From the NCBI GenBank assembly GCA_045597845.1, contig JAZLKZ010000107.1, positions 1 through 64,000 on the forward strand: a DNA stretch of 64,000 nucleotides, read 5' to 3'. Below the pieces are notes generated by a model that was given only the letters and a program-made list of their open reading frames with translations, was not told the DNA's origin and made no database searches. Positions 43,401 through 51,050 of this stretch are shown piece after piece (positions within the stretch are counted from its first letter, which is position 1; the number at the start of each line of letters is the position of its first letter). The translations under genes were made by a program, and so were the position numbers. This DNA is from Colimorpha sp045597845 (GTDB lineage Bacteria > Bacteroidota > Bacteroidia > Bacteroidales > P3).

Positions 43401-43689
43401 CGCCATGAGTAAAATCATGGAACAATCCGTGAATGTTGGCACAGCCGCCGAAAGATTCCACACCGTGGACAACACCCGCCAACGCTACATTACTCAGGAT
43501 GGCGCCGGCAATATACTCGGTGCCCGCAAAACATTAGAGACCTCCACTACCCATACCTACTCCTATGGAAACGTGAGCATATCACACACTACATCCCAAT
43601 CAGACCTACTTACTGGCGGAGCCAAAAACAAACAATACCACGTTAGAGCCGCCTACAAAATCGGCTTTATACAAATATCATCACATTAA
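40444..43689 (+). CDS. Large exported TPR-containing protein, unknown
   Basis: 1081 residues beginning with a signal peptide (MKNKIFILFAVLIIGSGYAQ). The N-terminal about 220 residues look like a strand-rich binding domain. At about 360-460 tetratricopeptide repeats are clear (ALTLNNIGIIYLYKDEAINA, PTVLANLAESYFEQNKLDEA). The region 700-900 is helical and charged, with a CVWC pair. I do not recognise the family. The gene is unusually rich in ATA isoleucine codons compared with the core genes, as is the lipoprotein before it, which suggests the two were acquired together. A terminator separates them, so they are not a simple operon. Confidence 0.75.
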   Translation: MNMKNKIFILFAVLIIGSGYAQNHYVSQPIANAMKTGKFYMKMAGTQGYTENDNAVSMQMQIETALHNGVNMSKTKFQGSNTVSLTTSSGCYILNEAAKTWQFQPNAGAYPAFTNLKFKRQGTCKVNGEEGWFFDEYYAGNNIFSFYYQSDKVAIIDLGGQDEDAMGPMHLHSFNATIPFSMYFCVGNDWKPAGSNSVTATAGIDRAAIEKQIRDALKGQQLPPGMTIDDLVNKAMKNMGGAKTAPSTAPKPPTCSTPWKDSTSGTELACGNGYNKIIITDKRTLTTPVYAENLAPAASTAPARTDLNVTENGIKQALKKLQSQIADMNDNEISDYIMKYNNDIMCAFRANAITGNLIEEAIAHAIAYPNALTLNNIGIIYLYKDEAINALPYFESALKYDNNNPTVLANLAESYFEQNKLDEAEKYAKQCLAIAPQFGSALQVMTSIYFSRGKHIEGMTWLLKTAPHYFTDITASQFNSLWMAIEELKTLGGQGYDVKPYFDKIYTPENLALLEEATKAGFEHHYLETAMGNRQWNWPVKTTVEFSWKYYQKCAQQMAEKENEMQLYAKECANRKGSLLNLYSIMGAGSVIGNMSRIEHNMQQVINAKGGNRAANITGQQPNTDITNLLPDQEKINQAYLLESKLQSGDNDGQILYDARQYWCLKLWQQLFQMKMKYEQGQMCTTDKNGNLIGYFPSYYADYLTHEKNLNKELAFADEKRDRRIEPENNKRIEELKALEKKSSNMSAAQYDAAKKAIDIAYYSRLEEIMQAWYGEKKQIELERLGDFHRYYTQHYQPVMESYWKKMNQMCVWCNSKDVIDYYLYMAEAENIRPVTQAFEHGSDIGGSIYSYYQQWRAIREAIDEHVEDLKEEVAELDMQIAQEGTHPNGCSKYPCDITAGVDLVAREFSVTLNKDGKFLIDIKNKETGSTITHNLTDHTCTSKELYVVTPQEKADALANAQKVRQNLYTAIGNEALGLAIGKIPGAMSKIMEQSVNVGTAAERFHTVDNTRQRYITQDGAGNILGARKTLETSTTHTYSYGNVSISHTTSQSDLLTGGAKNKQYHVRAAYKIGFIQISSH

Positions 43690-43920
43690 TTAATACCCTC
43701 TCATATCACATTATATAAAACGCCACAAAATCATAATAACAGAAAATGTCACATTGCAATCTATACAAAATCAAACAATTGACAATTATGCAATTATACT
43801 GATTATTTTTGTTGTTTATTTAAACTTATTCACGAATATTGAGGTTACTATATAAACCCACCAAGAGATATTCTCGGCAGACAAGCTCTGCCAAATCTCA
43901 AATCTTAAAACTTAAACATT
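43690..43920 (+). other. A/T-rich spacer with a heptad leader
   Basis: No gene. The last 29 bp before the next ATG are 7 bp units of the CAAATCT / TAAAACT type. Confidence 0.4.
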
Positions 43921-44632
43921 ATGAAAAAAAACAAGATATATCATAGTCCTCGGAGCGGCCATGTTTGCAGTTGGTGCAATGCTTTTTGTGGCTTGTGAAA
44001 AAGAGAACGAAAAGAGCACAATAGGAGACAATTCCAAAGAACAACTTGGTAACGACTTTTCTTTATTGATAAACACAAACAATGGAGAGGTTGAAAACTT
44101 TTACGAAATAATCGATGTCAAACAAGGATTGGTTAACTGGAGAAGGTTCAAAAACGGCAAATTCGCTTTTAGTCAAGACATCAATGTCATACCCGACACG
44201 ATGATAAATGTAAAAGTTATTGATAAGTCAACATTACATGTGGATTATTCCGATGGTCAAACATTGGATTTGATGAACATAAAATCATCCGAAGGGAAGG
44301 TTACATTCAACATTTTGTCCGACGAAGACACACCAATCTCTATTGCAATGGAATTCCCTTCAGATGTAGATATTATTCATCTATTTTCCAATGAAATAAA
44401 TGATGCAAAAATTGCGCCCCCTCTAATCTATGGCGGTGTGCTTTTAGGAATTGCAATATTCGAGGGCATTCAATACATTGTATGTGAGAACGAAAAAGCC
44501 GATCATGCCAAAGAGTGCGAAGACAGACACTGCAAAGCCGAGCTACAAGGCAGCGGCGTTGATTGCCAACCAAAACCAAATACAGACTACAATGGTATCA
44601 ATTGCAACGACTATGATTTTTGGTGCAATTGA
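43921..44632 (+). pseudogene. Unknown lipoprotein, frameshifted at its first codons
   Basis: ATG at 43921 is followed by an eight-A run (43924-43931). With seven A the frame reads MKKTRYIIVLGAAMFAVG then AMLFVAC, a normal lipoprotein signal, and joins the long frame ending at 44632. As read, translation could only start at the internal ATG 43961, which would lack the basic head of the signal. The mature part (about 210 residues) has a predicted membrane-like stretch (PPLIYGGVLLGIAIFEGIQ) and a Cys-rich tail (CEDRHCKAELQGSGVDC). Family unknown. Confidence 0.6.
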
Positions 44633-44661
44633 TTGCCGATACGCAATGATTCAATAACATA

Positions 44662-44727
44662 GCCCCCCTCCCCCCACAAAAAAAACGGAACAACGAGTCA
44701 ATAATCCGGACAATTCATTAGGGGGGC
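44662..44727. repeat. G/C-tract inverted repeat
   Basis: GCCCCCCT (44662-44669) pairs with AGGGGGGC (44720-44727) across 50 bp. The motif CCCCTCCCCCC followed by a run of A and then CG, seen here, recurs at about 45995-46020 after the next gene's stop. No gene lies in 44633-44747. Confidence 0.45.
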
Positions 44728-44747
44728 ATTTTACACAAACACTTAAA

Positions 44748-45926
44748 ATGAAAAAACTTTTTTATCAGTATCGCTGGATGATTTGGATTGGAATCTTATT
44801 GTGGATATCGGGAGTTGTAGGCTGCAGCATTCTGTCAATAACCACGCAAACACTTCATATTGTTCCCTGTCCACTTTTCCCAATAGGCTTTGTCGCAAAT
44901 TTCATTTTGTTGATAATAATCACACCAATAGTAGAGGAATTCCTATTTCGATCGTGGGCGCTTGGCAAACCCGTATTCAACATAGTTATTTCTGCTTCTC
45001 TATCTGGATTCTTTTATTTTATCTTTGGGAAATGGTACCTATCCGCATCGTTACTTGTTGCAATATTGTTAATGGCATTTCTTCTTAAAGACAAGGTTCG
45101 GTTCATCAGTCTCAGCATTATTACTTCACTTCTTTTCGCATATATGCATATCTATTCCATTGACAAAATCACCTTGGAAATAGTTTTTGTTTCTTTTCAA
45201 TTCGTAGGACTCGCTATTTTGTGTTGCTGGTTGGTATACAACAAAGGTTTACTCTACGCCATAGGGCTCCATTCATTAATCAATTTACTTTCGTTTGCAA
45301 TGATGATGATACCGACAACAACAACAACTATTGGTAAAGATAGTTATACTATTACTCCACTTTTTGAAAACAGCTATGCGGTAAAAGAGGAAGTCGCTGA
45401 TGGCATTATTTATCGCGGGCAATTGCCCTTGGTGGCAGCTATCATGGCTACGGACCAACTATTAGACGACAAAATTGACTTTACAAGATGCAATGTATTT
45501 TACAGGTTAAAAATTGAAAAAGTAAATATCCCAGTCAAACTTTATATAAAGAAACAATCTGAAAATGAGAAAATAGATAGAATTGCCATACTCAAAACAA
45601 TACAGGATGGTGGACTATTAAAATCCGACACTACATACGAGCCATTAATCTTCATGGAATTGCACAACAACAACTTATTGCTACAACCTCACCAAGGGGA
45701 TTCCACAACAATTGGCCAGGTGGTACGAGACCTTCAAATTCATTACAAAATCCCAGTCAATATCAGCAGTTCACTCAACGGGAATTGCCAAATCCTCTTT
45801 CCTTTTGAAAAATTCCAAACTGATTCTTTGAATGAAATAAAGGAATATTTAAGCAATGAATATGGTCTTGAATTATGGGAGTCAAACCATGCTTATGCAC
45901 AAATAATCACATTTCATAATGGGTAA
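44748..45926 (+). CDS. CPBP-family intramembrane protease with extracytoplasmic tail
   Basis: 392 residues. The first about 190 contain seven or so transmembrane segments with the CPBP (Abi/Rce1-like) glutamic metalloprotease motifs: PIVEEFLFRSW (EE at 63-64 and Arg68), FAYMHIYS and GLHSLINL, each with its His. The C-terminal about 190 residues are soluble, and the last part (IGQVVRDLQIHYKIPVNIS, then EIKEYLSNEYGLELW) resembles the STN/secretin N-domain fold used by FecR-type signalling proteins. The combination suggests a membrane protease with its own sensor domain; substrates unknown. Related proteins process bacteriocins or act in immunity to them. Confidence 0.75.
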   Translation: MKKLFYQYRWMIWIGILLWISGVVGCSILSITTQTLHIVPCPLFPIGFVANFILLIIITPIVEEFLFRSWALGKPVFNIVISASLSGFFYFIFGKWYLSASLLVAILLMAFLLKDKVRFISLSIITSLLFAYMHIYSIDKITLEIVFVSFQFVGLAILCCWLVYNKGLLYAIGLHSLINLLSFAMMMIPTTTTTIGKDSYTITPLFENSYAVKEEVADGIIYRGQLPLVAAIMATDQLLDDKIDFTRCNVFYRLKIEKVNIPVKLYIKKQSENEKIDRIAILKTIQDGGLLKSDTTYEPLIFMELHNNNLLLQPHQGDSTTIGQVVRDLQIHYKIPVNISSSLNGNCQILFPFEKFQTDSLNEIKEYLSNEYGLELWESNHAYAQIITFHNG

Positions 45927-46168
45927 TGCGTTCTTGCAAATTACCACAAAACAAGATTTGCAGAACTGCACAATTCGTTGTTTCGCACTTTTGATTACCC
46001 CTCCCCCCAAAAAAAACGAGCAAAAGCGAAATAACTGAATTCTGTTTGTCGGCTGTCTTATTGCGGATAATTGGATTAAAAAGAAGCGTCATTTTGAACA
46101 CTTGCATTATACAACCCGACTACTAAAAGATGGGAGCAATAGTTTTGATGATCCCCAAATGTATCAAT

Positions 46169-46214
46169 GCGGTCGTATCTGCTGAGTTAATCCCAAGCAA
46201 TACGACCGCTTTTT
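46169..46214 (+). terminator. Strong terminator downstream of the CPBP gene
   Basis: A perfect 10 bp stem GCGGTCGTAT / ATACGACCGC with a 21 nt loop and TTTTT tail. It lies 240 bp past the stop codon, so an unrecognised transcript or long 3' end may lie in 45927-46168. No gene is seen in 45927-46390. Confidence 0.8.
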
Positions 46215-46390
46215 CGTTTCATCCCAATAATACAAGATTTTCTCGGAAATCGTCACTATATTTCTGTCTTCAGGCTCCAACTTTCAAAGTACAAAACGAC
46301 ATTCTCTATCACAATCTTTTACAAGAATATTGTTCCAAAACGCAATAGATTAAGGATTATTGCGTTATAAATAAGATTAATTCCTCTAAA

Positions 46391-47794
46391 ATGAAACGTT
46401 TTCTTTTGTTTTTTGCATTGACTGTTCTTTGTGCTTCAACCACTTGTTTCGCAAAGAAAGACAAATACAAGATAACAGTAAACATTCACAACACAGCCGA
46501 CACGATGCTTATGTTGGGATACTACCACATTGAGCATACCTACGTCATCGACACCGCCTTCATCAACAATAAAGAGCAGTTTGTGTTTCAGAAGGACAAA
46601 ACACTTGACCCCGGTCTCTATTTTTTCTGCAACCAGAAAGGCGAGTTCGCCGAGTTCGCAATCTACAACGACAAGCCTTTCTTCAAGTTTGAAACCGACG
46701 CCGCCGACTGGACCACAAACATGAAAGTTACTGGTTCGGAGGAGAATGAACTCCTGTTCAACTACCATAGGACAAACGCAATGCTGTACGAAGAGACCAT
46801 GTCAAAGAAGAGCCAGATGGACAGCGCGGCATTCAAGACTTACTACCAAGAACAACGGAAGAAAATGTCGGATTTCGACAGAGAATTCATGAATGCGCAC
46901 CCTCGCCACATCCTAAGCGTGATGATGCGCGCCGAACGTGACGTGCCCGTACCTTTGGTGAACGAGCAGGGCGACTCGCTCTCCCAAAAGCAACGTTTCG
47001 ACTATTTCATGGAACACTACTTCGACAGCATGGATTTGGGCGACCCCGTATTTCTGCGAACCCCCAAAAGCGTATTCCATCGAAAAATCACCGAATATCT
47101 CGACAAATACCTCAAAGGGGCGCCTCCCGAGATTATCAATCCCTACATCGACAGCATGATAGCACGTGCCCGTCCTGCCGAAAAAACGTTCCACTGGCTC
47201 ATTCATTTCATCACCGAAAAATACCTGCAAAGTGGCGTAATGGGCTACGATGCAATATATGTACACATGGTGAAACGCTACTATGAAACCGGAGAAAGCA
47301 CCCTATCCTCCCCCAGCTTTGTGGACGAGCAGGTGGTGAGGGCCAACAAGTGGGAAAAGCTGCTCATCGGGAAAGTCGCCCCGGAACTGATACTGTACGA
47401 CACGCTTGGCATAGCGCATTCGCTCCACGGGCTGCCAAACAAATACACTTTGTTGGTGTTTTGGTCACCAACTTGCGGACATTGCAAGACTATGGTGCCG
47501 GCACTCTACAAGAAATACCTCGAATACAAAGACAAATACGACATTGCCGGCTTCGCGATTCTCAGCGAACCCGACGAACCGACCACCCCACTCTGGAAAA
47601 AATTCATCCGCGACCACAACTTCGATTGGATCAATCTTGACGGCGGTGTGGCGAACATCGACTGGCACGACGTATATGACGTCATCACCACCCCACAGAT
47701 TTACCTCTTGGACAAAGACAAGAAAATCATCGGCAAGCACCTCAACGCCGATCTGTTCGAAAAAATATTACTATTTCACGAAGAAGAAAAGTGA
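46391..47794 (+). CDS. Exported TlpA-like thiol-disulfide oxidoreductase (DUF4369/DUF5106 type)
   Basis: 467 residues with signal peptide MKRFLLFFALTVLCASTTCFA. The N-terminal about 110 residues are a DUF4369-like strand domain, the middle is helical (DUF5106-like), and the last 140 form a thioredoxin fold with the redox pair in FWSPTCGHCKTMVP and the cis-Pro in TTPQIYLLD. It probably keeps or breaks disulfides of exported proteins. It is followed closely by the M3 peptidase gene. Confidence 0.85.
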   Translation: MKRFLLFFALTVLCASTTCFAKKDKYKITVNIHNTADTMLMLGYYHIEHTYVIDTAFINNKEQFVFQKDKTLDPGLYFFCNQKGEFAEFAIYNDKPFFKFETDAADWTTNMKVTGSEENELLFNYHRTNAMLYEETMSKKSQMDSAAFKTYYQEQRKKMSDFDREFMNAHPRHILSVMMRAERDVPVPLVNEQGDSLSQKQRFDYFMEHYFDSMDLGDPVFLRTPKSVFHRKITEYLDKYLKGAPPEIINPYIDSMIARARPAEKTFHWLIHFITEKYLQSGVMGYDAIYVHMVKRYYETGESTLSSPSFVDEQVVRANKWEKLLIGKVAPELILYDTLGIAHSLHGLPNKYTLLVFWSPTCGHCKTMVPALYKKYLEYKDKYDIAGFAILSEPDEPTTPLWKKFIRDHNFDWINLDGGVANIDWHDVYDVITTPQIYLLDKDKKIIGKHLNADLFEKILLFHEEEK

Positions 47795-47846
47795 ATTGTG
47801 AAACGACAATGCGATCCGTCGAAAACTTAAAATCTATTATTATATC

Positions 47847-49940
47847 ATGAAAAAAACATTACTCATCGCAGCTTGCGCCACCCTCGTGGCATTCACAGGC
47901 TGCAAAGACAAAAAGAACATGGACAACCCATTTTTCTCCGCATGGGAAACACCTTACGGCATTCCCGATTTCAGCAAAATCAAGACTGAACATCACCTGC
48001 CGGCCTTCGATGAGGGCATGCGTCTGCAGAAAGAAGAAATCGACGCTATCGTCAACAACACCGAAGCACCCACCTTCGAAAACACCATTGAGGCATACGA
48101 ATACAGCGGCGCCATGCTGAACGAAGTGGCCAGCGTGTTCTTCAACCTCAGCGAATGCGAAAACTCGGAAGAGATGGAGCAGATTGCCGAAGAGGTGACC
48201 CCGAAACTCTCCGCCCATGGTGACGACATCGCACTCAACGCAAAACTATTCGAGCGCATCAAGGTCGTTTACGACCAGCGCGAAAGCCTCAACCTCGAAC
48301 CCGAGCAAATGCGTCTGCTCGAAGAGACCTACAAAGGTTTCGTACGTTCCGGCGCCAACGTGGCTGCCGACCAGCAAGCTCGTTTTCGCGAGTTGAACGA
48401 GCAGATTGCATCCCTCACCCTCCGCTTCGCACAGAACGTTCTCAAGGCCACCAACGCCTACAAACTTGTTTTGGACGAAAACCAATTGGAAGGCTTGAGT
48501 GAAGACCAAAAAGCCGCCGCAAAAGCTACCGAAGGCGAGAATGCGGGCAAATATGTCTTCTCTCTTCAAATGCCCAGCTGGGAGCCCTTCATGCAGAGCT
48601 GCTCCAACCGCGACCTCCGCAAACAGATGTGGACTGCCTACGCCAACCGTTGCTATGGTGGAGAATTCGACAACACCAAGATTATCGACACACTCGTCAA
48701 CCTACGTCTTGAACGCGCCAACATTCTCGGCTTCAAATCCCACGCCGACTATGTGTTGGACGACTGCCTCGCAAAGACACCTCAGGCTGTTTACGACTGT
48801 CTGATGCAAATCTGGAAACCCGCCCTTGCAAAAGCCAAGAGCGAATGCGCCGAATACCAAAAAATGATCAAGGCAGATGACGCCACCGCAAAGCTCGAAC
48901 CTTGGGATTGGCGTTACTACAGCGAAAAACTGCGTCAGCAAAAATACGAGCTTGAAGACGAAGTGGTGCGTCCTTACTTCTCGCTCGACGGTGTACGAGA
49001 AGGTGCTTTCAACGTAGCCAACAAGCTCTACGGTTTGACTTTCAAGGAGAATCCCGAACTGCCCACCTACGACAAAGAGGCTCACGCTTATGAAGTGATG
49101 GACGGCGACCAAGTAATTGGAATTCTCTATATGGACTTCTTCCCCCGCGAGAGCAAACGCAGCGGCGCTTGGATGACCGAGTTCCGCGGCCAGAAAATCG
49201 ACAAGGACGGCAACAATGTCATTCCTATCATCCAGGTTGTATGCAACTTCACCAAACCCACTGCCGACAAGCCCTCTTTGTTGAACTTCGACGAAAGCGA
49301 GACCCTCTTCCACGAATTTGGCCACGCACTCCACGGTCTGCTCAGCAAATGCCACTATCCCTCATTGGCAGGTACCAACGTATCGCGCGACTTCGTTGAA
49401 CTGCCCAGCCAGATTATGGAAAACTGGTGCCGCAATCCGCAAGTGATGAAGGAATACGCCAAGCACTACCAGACCGGCGAAGCCATTCCCGACGAACTCA
49501 TCAAGAAGATTGCCGCCGCACAGACCTACGGACAGGGATTCATCAACACCGAGCTGTTGGCTGCCTCCCTGCTCGACATGGACTACCACAGCATTACCGA
49601 AAAGCAAGCCATTGACCCTGTAGCCTTTGAAAAAGCCGCTCTCGACCGTCTCGGACTTATTCCCGAAATCATCAGCCGTTACAAGAGCGCTTACTTCCAG
49701 CACATCTTCACCACCGGCTACGATGCTGGTTACTACAGCTACACCTGGACCGCCATCCTCGACCACAATGCCTTTGCAGCCTTCACCGAAAGCGGCGACC
49801 TCTTCAACCCTGAACTGGCCAAAAAGTTCCGTCATGTGCTTGAGAGTGGCAACACCCAAGACCTGATGTCCCTCTACCGCGAATTCCGCGGCAAAGACCC
49901 CGATGTGAAGCCTTTGCTCCGCGACAGAGGTCTGATTTAA
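47847..49940 (+). CDS. M3-family zinc oligopeptidase lipoprotein
   Basis: 697 residues. The signal MKKTLLIAACATLVAFTGC has a lipobox ending in Cys19, so the enzyme is anchored in the envelope. The M3 zinc site FHEFGHALHGL is near residue 490, and the Dcp-like N-terminal helical part (NPFFSAWETPYGIPDF) is typical. It would cleave short peptides in the periplasm. A 52 bp gap from the TlpA-like gene suggests shared transcription. Confidence 0.93.
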   Translation: MKKTLLIAACATLVAFTGCKDKKNMDNPFFSAWETPYGIPDFSKIKTEHHLPAFDEGMRLQKEEIDAIVNNTEAPTFENTIEAYEYSGAMLNEVASVFFNLSECENSEEMEQIAEEVTPKLSAHGDDIALNAKLFERIKVVYDQRESLNLEPEQMRLLEETYKGFVRSGANVAADQQARFRELNEQIASLTLRFAQNVLKATNAYKLVLDENQLEGLSEDQKAAAKATEGENAGKYVFSLQMPSWEPFMQSCSNRDLRKQMWTAYANRCYGGEFDNTKIIDTLVNLRLERANILGFKSHADYVLDDCLAKTPQAVYDCLMQIWKPALAKAKSECAEYQKMIKADDATAKLEPWDWRYYSEKLRQQKYELEDEVVRPYFSLDGVREGAFNVANKLYGLTFKENPELPTYDKEAHAYEVMDGDQVIGILYMDFFPRESKRSGAWMTEFRGQKIDKDGNNVIPIIQVVCNFTKPTADKPSLLNFDESETLFHEFGHALHGLLSKCHYPSLAGTNVSRDFVELPSQIMENWCRNPQVMKEYAKHYQTGEAIPDELIKKIAAAQTYGQGFINTELLAASLLDMDYHSITEKQAIDPVAFEKAALDRLGLIPEIISRYKSAYFQHIFTTGYDAGYYSYTWTAILDHNAFAAFTESGDLFNPELAKKFRHVLESGNTQDLMSLYREFRGKDPDVKPLLRDRGLI

Positions 49941-50008
49941 TATTAGTGATTATGAATTAGGATCCTCCAAATCTTCTAATCTTCAAATCCGAATTATCTT
50001 ACAACGAT

Positions 50009-50215
50009 ATGGAAAACAATGTAAAAAAACTCATGCGCAGCACTTCCAATCGCAAGATTGCGGGCGTCTGTGGAGGCGTAGCCGACTACCTAAACGTTGA
50101 TGTCACCGTTGTGCGCATCATCTTCTTGATAGCCCTTATCTGCGGCAGTTTCGGCGGCTGGGCATACCTCATCATCTGGTGCTGCGCACCTGAAGACAAC
50201 AGACTCCAACCTTAA
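50009..50215 (+). CDS. PspC-domain membrane protein
   Basis: 68 residues: a PspC domain with RKIAGVCGGVADYLNVD followed by a hydrophobic helix pair (IIFLIALICGSFGGWAYLIIW). PspC proteins sense envelope stress at the inner membrane. It has its own strong terminator directly after. Confidence 0.88.
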   Translation: MENNVKKLMRSTSNRKIAGVCGGVADYLNVDVTVVRIIFLIALICGSFGGWAYLIIWCCAPEDNRLQP

Positions 50216-50235
50216 CGGAAAGTTTGTCATTCAAC

Positions 50236-50273
50236 AAAAAGAGAAGAGAACCAATTGGTTCTCTTCTCTTTTT
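50236..50273. terminator. Bidirectional terminator
   Basis: A perfect 38 bp palindrome (arms AAAAAGAGAAGAGAACC and its complement, centre AATT) with A and T tails, between PspC and the convergent C10 protease region. Confidence 0.9.
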
Positions 50274-50342
50274 TATTATCTTCGGAACAATTCCAGTTCC
50301 AAATCCAATATCAAATTAAAAGCTCACAACTGAAAATCCAAT

Positions 50343-51050
50343 CTACTTACGCATAACTTTACGAATCACAATGCCTTGATTCAAAGTAATGCGAACCGTG
50401 TAGATGCCCCGAGTCAAATGACCGAGATCGATCTGGTTGGTTGCATCGGACTGGATTACCCTGCGGCCAAGGGCATCGAAGAGTTCCACTTTTTGCATGC
50501 CTTCAGCTTGGAGATTCAATATGCCCATAGTGGGGTTAGGATAAATGTGTACATCAACATCTTCCACATTATCGATTGCAACATTCTCGGCAAACTCAGC
50601 GGAAAGTGTCACATTTTCAGACACTACGAAAGAGTATGGGTTGTCCGTGACTCCATTGTTCCAACGCACAAAATGGTAGCCATCGAAAGGCGTAGCCGTG
50701 AGAGTCACCATAGCGCCAGCTTCATAGACGCCGCCACCTGAGACGGTTCCCATATCAGGATTGGAAGAAATGACCGTAACGGTATAGGTGATGGGGGCGT
50801 TTTGGGCGAAAGAAGCCGTATAGGTAGCGTTGCCTGTAACGGTAATGGTACGCGGATTGGAGGTGTTGCCATCCTGCCAGCTCACAAAGTGGTAGCCAGC
50901 GTTGGGAGTAGCGAGAAGCGTTGCCGTAGCGCCAGCAGCATAGCTTCCGCCACCAGTAACGGTGCCCATGGCAGGATCAGAGGAAGTAGCAGAAATTACA
51001 TAGTCGCCTGCCGTTTCAGCAGTAATGGCGCGAATCATCCAAGTGTAGTC
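50343..51050 (-). pseudogene. C-terminal part of the C10 protease: repeat domains and T9SS sorting domain
   Basis: In the same frame as the protease gene and separated from it only by the TAA at 51051-51053. It holds two InlB-like repeats (SSDPAMGTVTGGGSYAAGAT, then SGGGVYEAGAMVTL) and ends with a type A sorting domain of the type IX system (YPNPTMGILNLQ, DALGRRVI, GIYTVRI, RKVMRK). It has no start of its own that would give a signal peptide, so it is probably not made separately. Confidence 0.75.
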
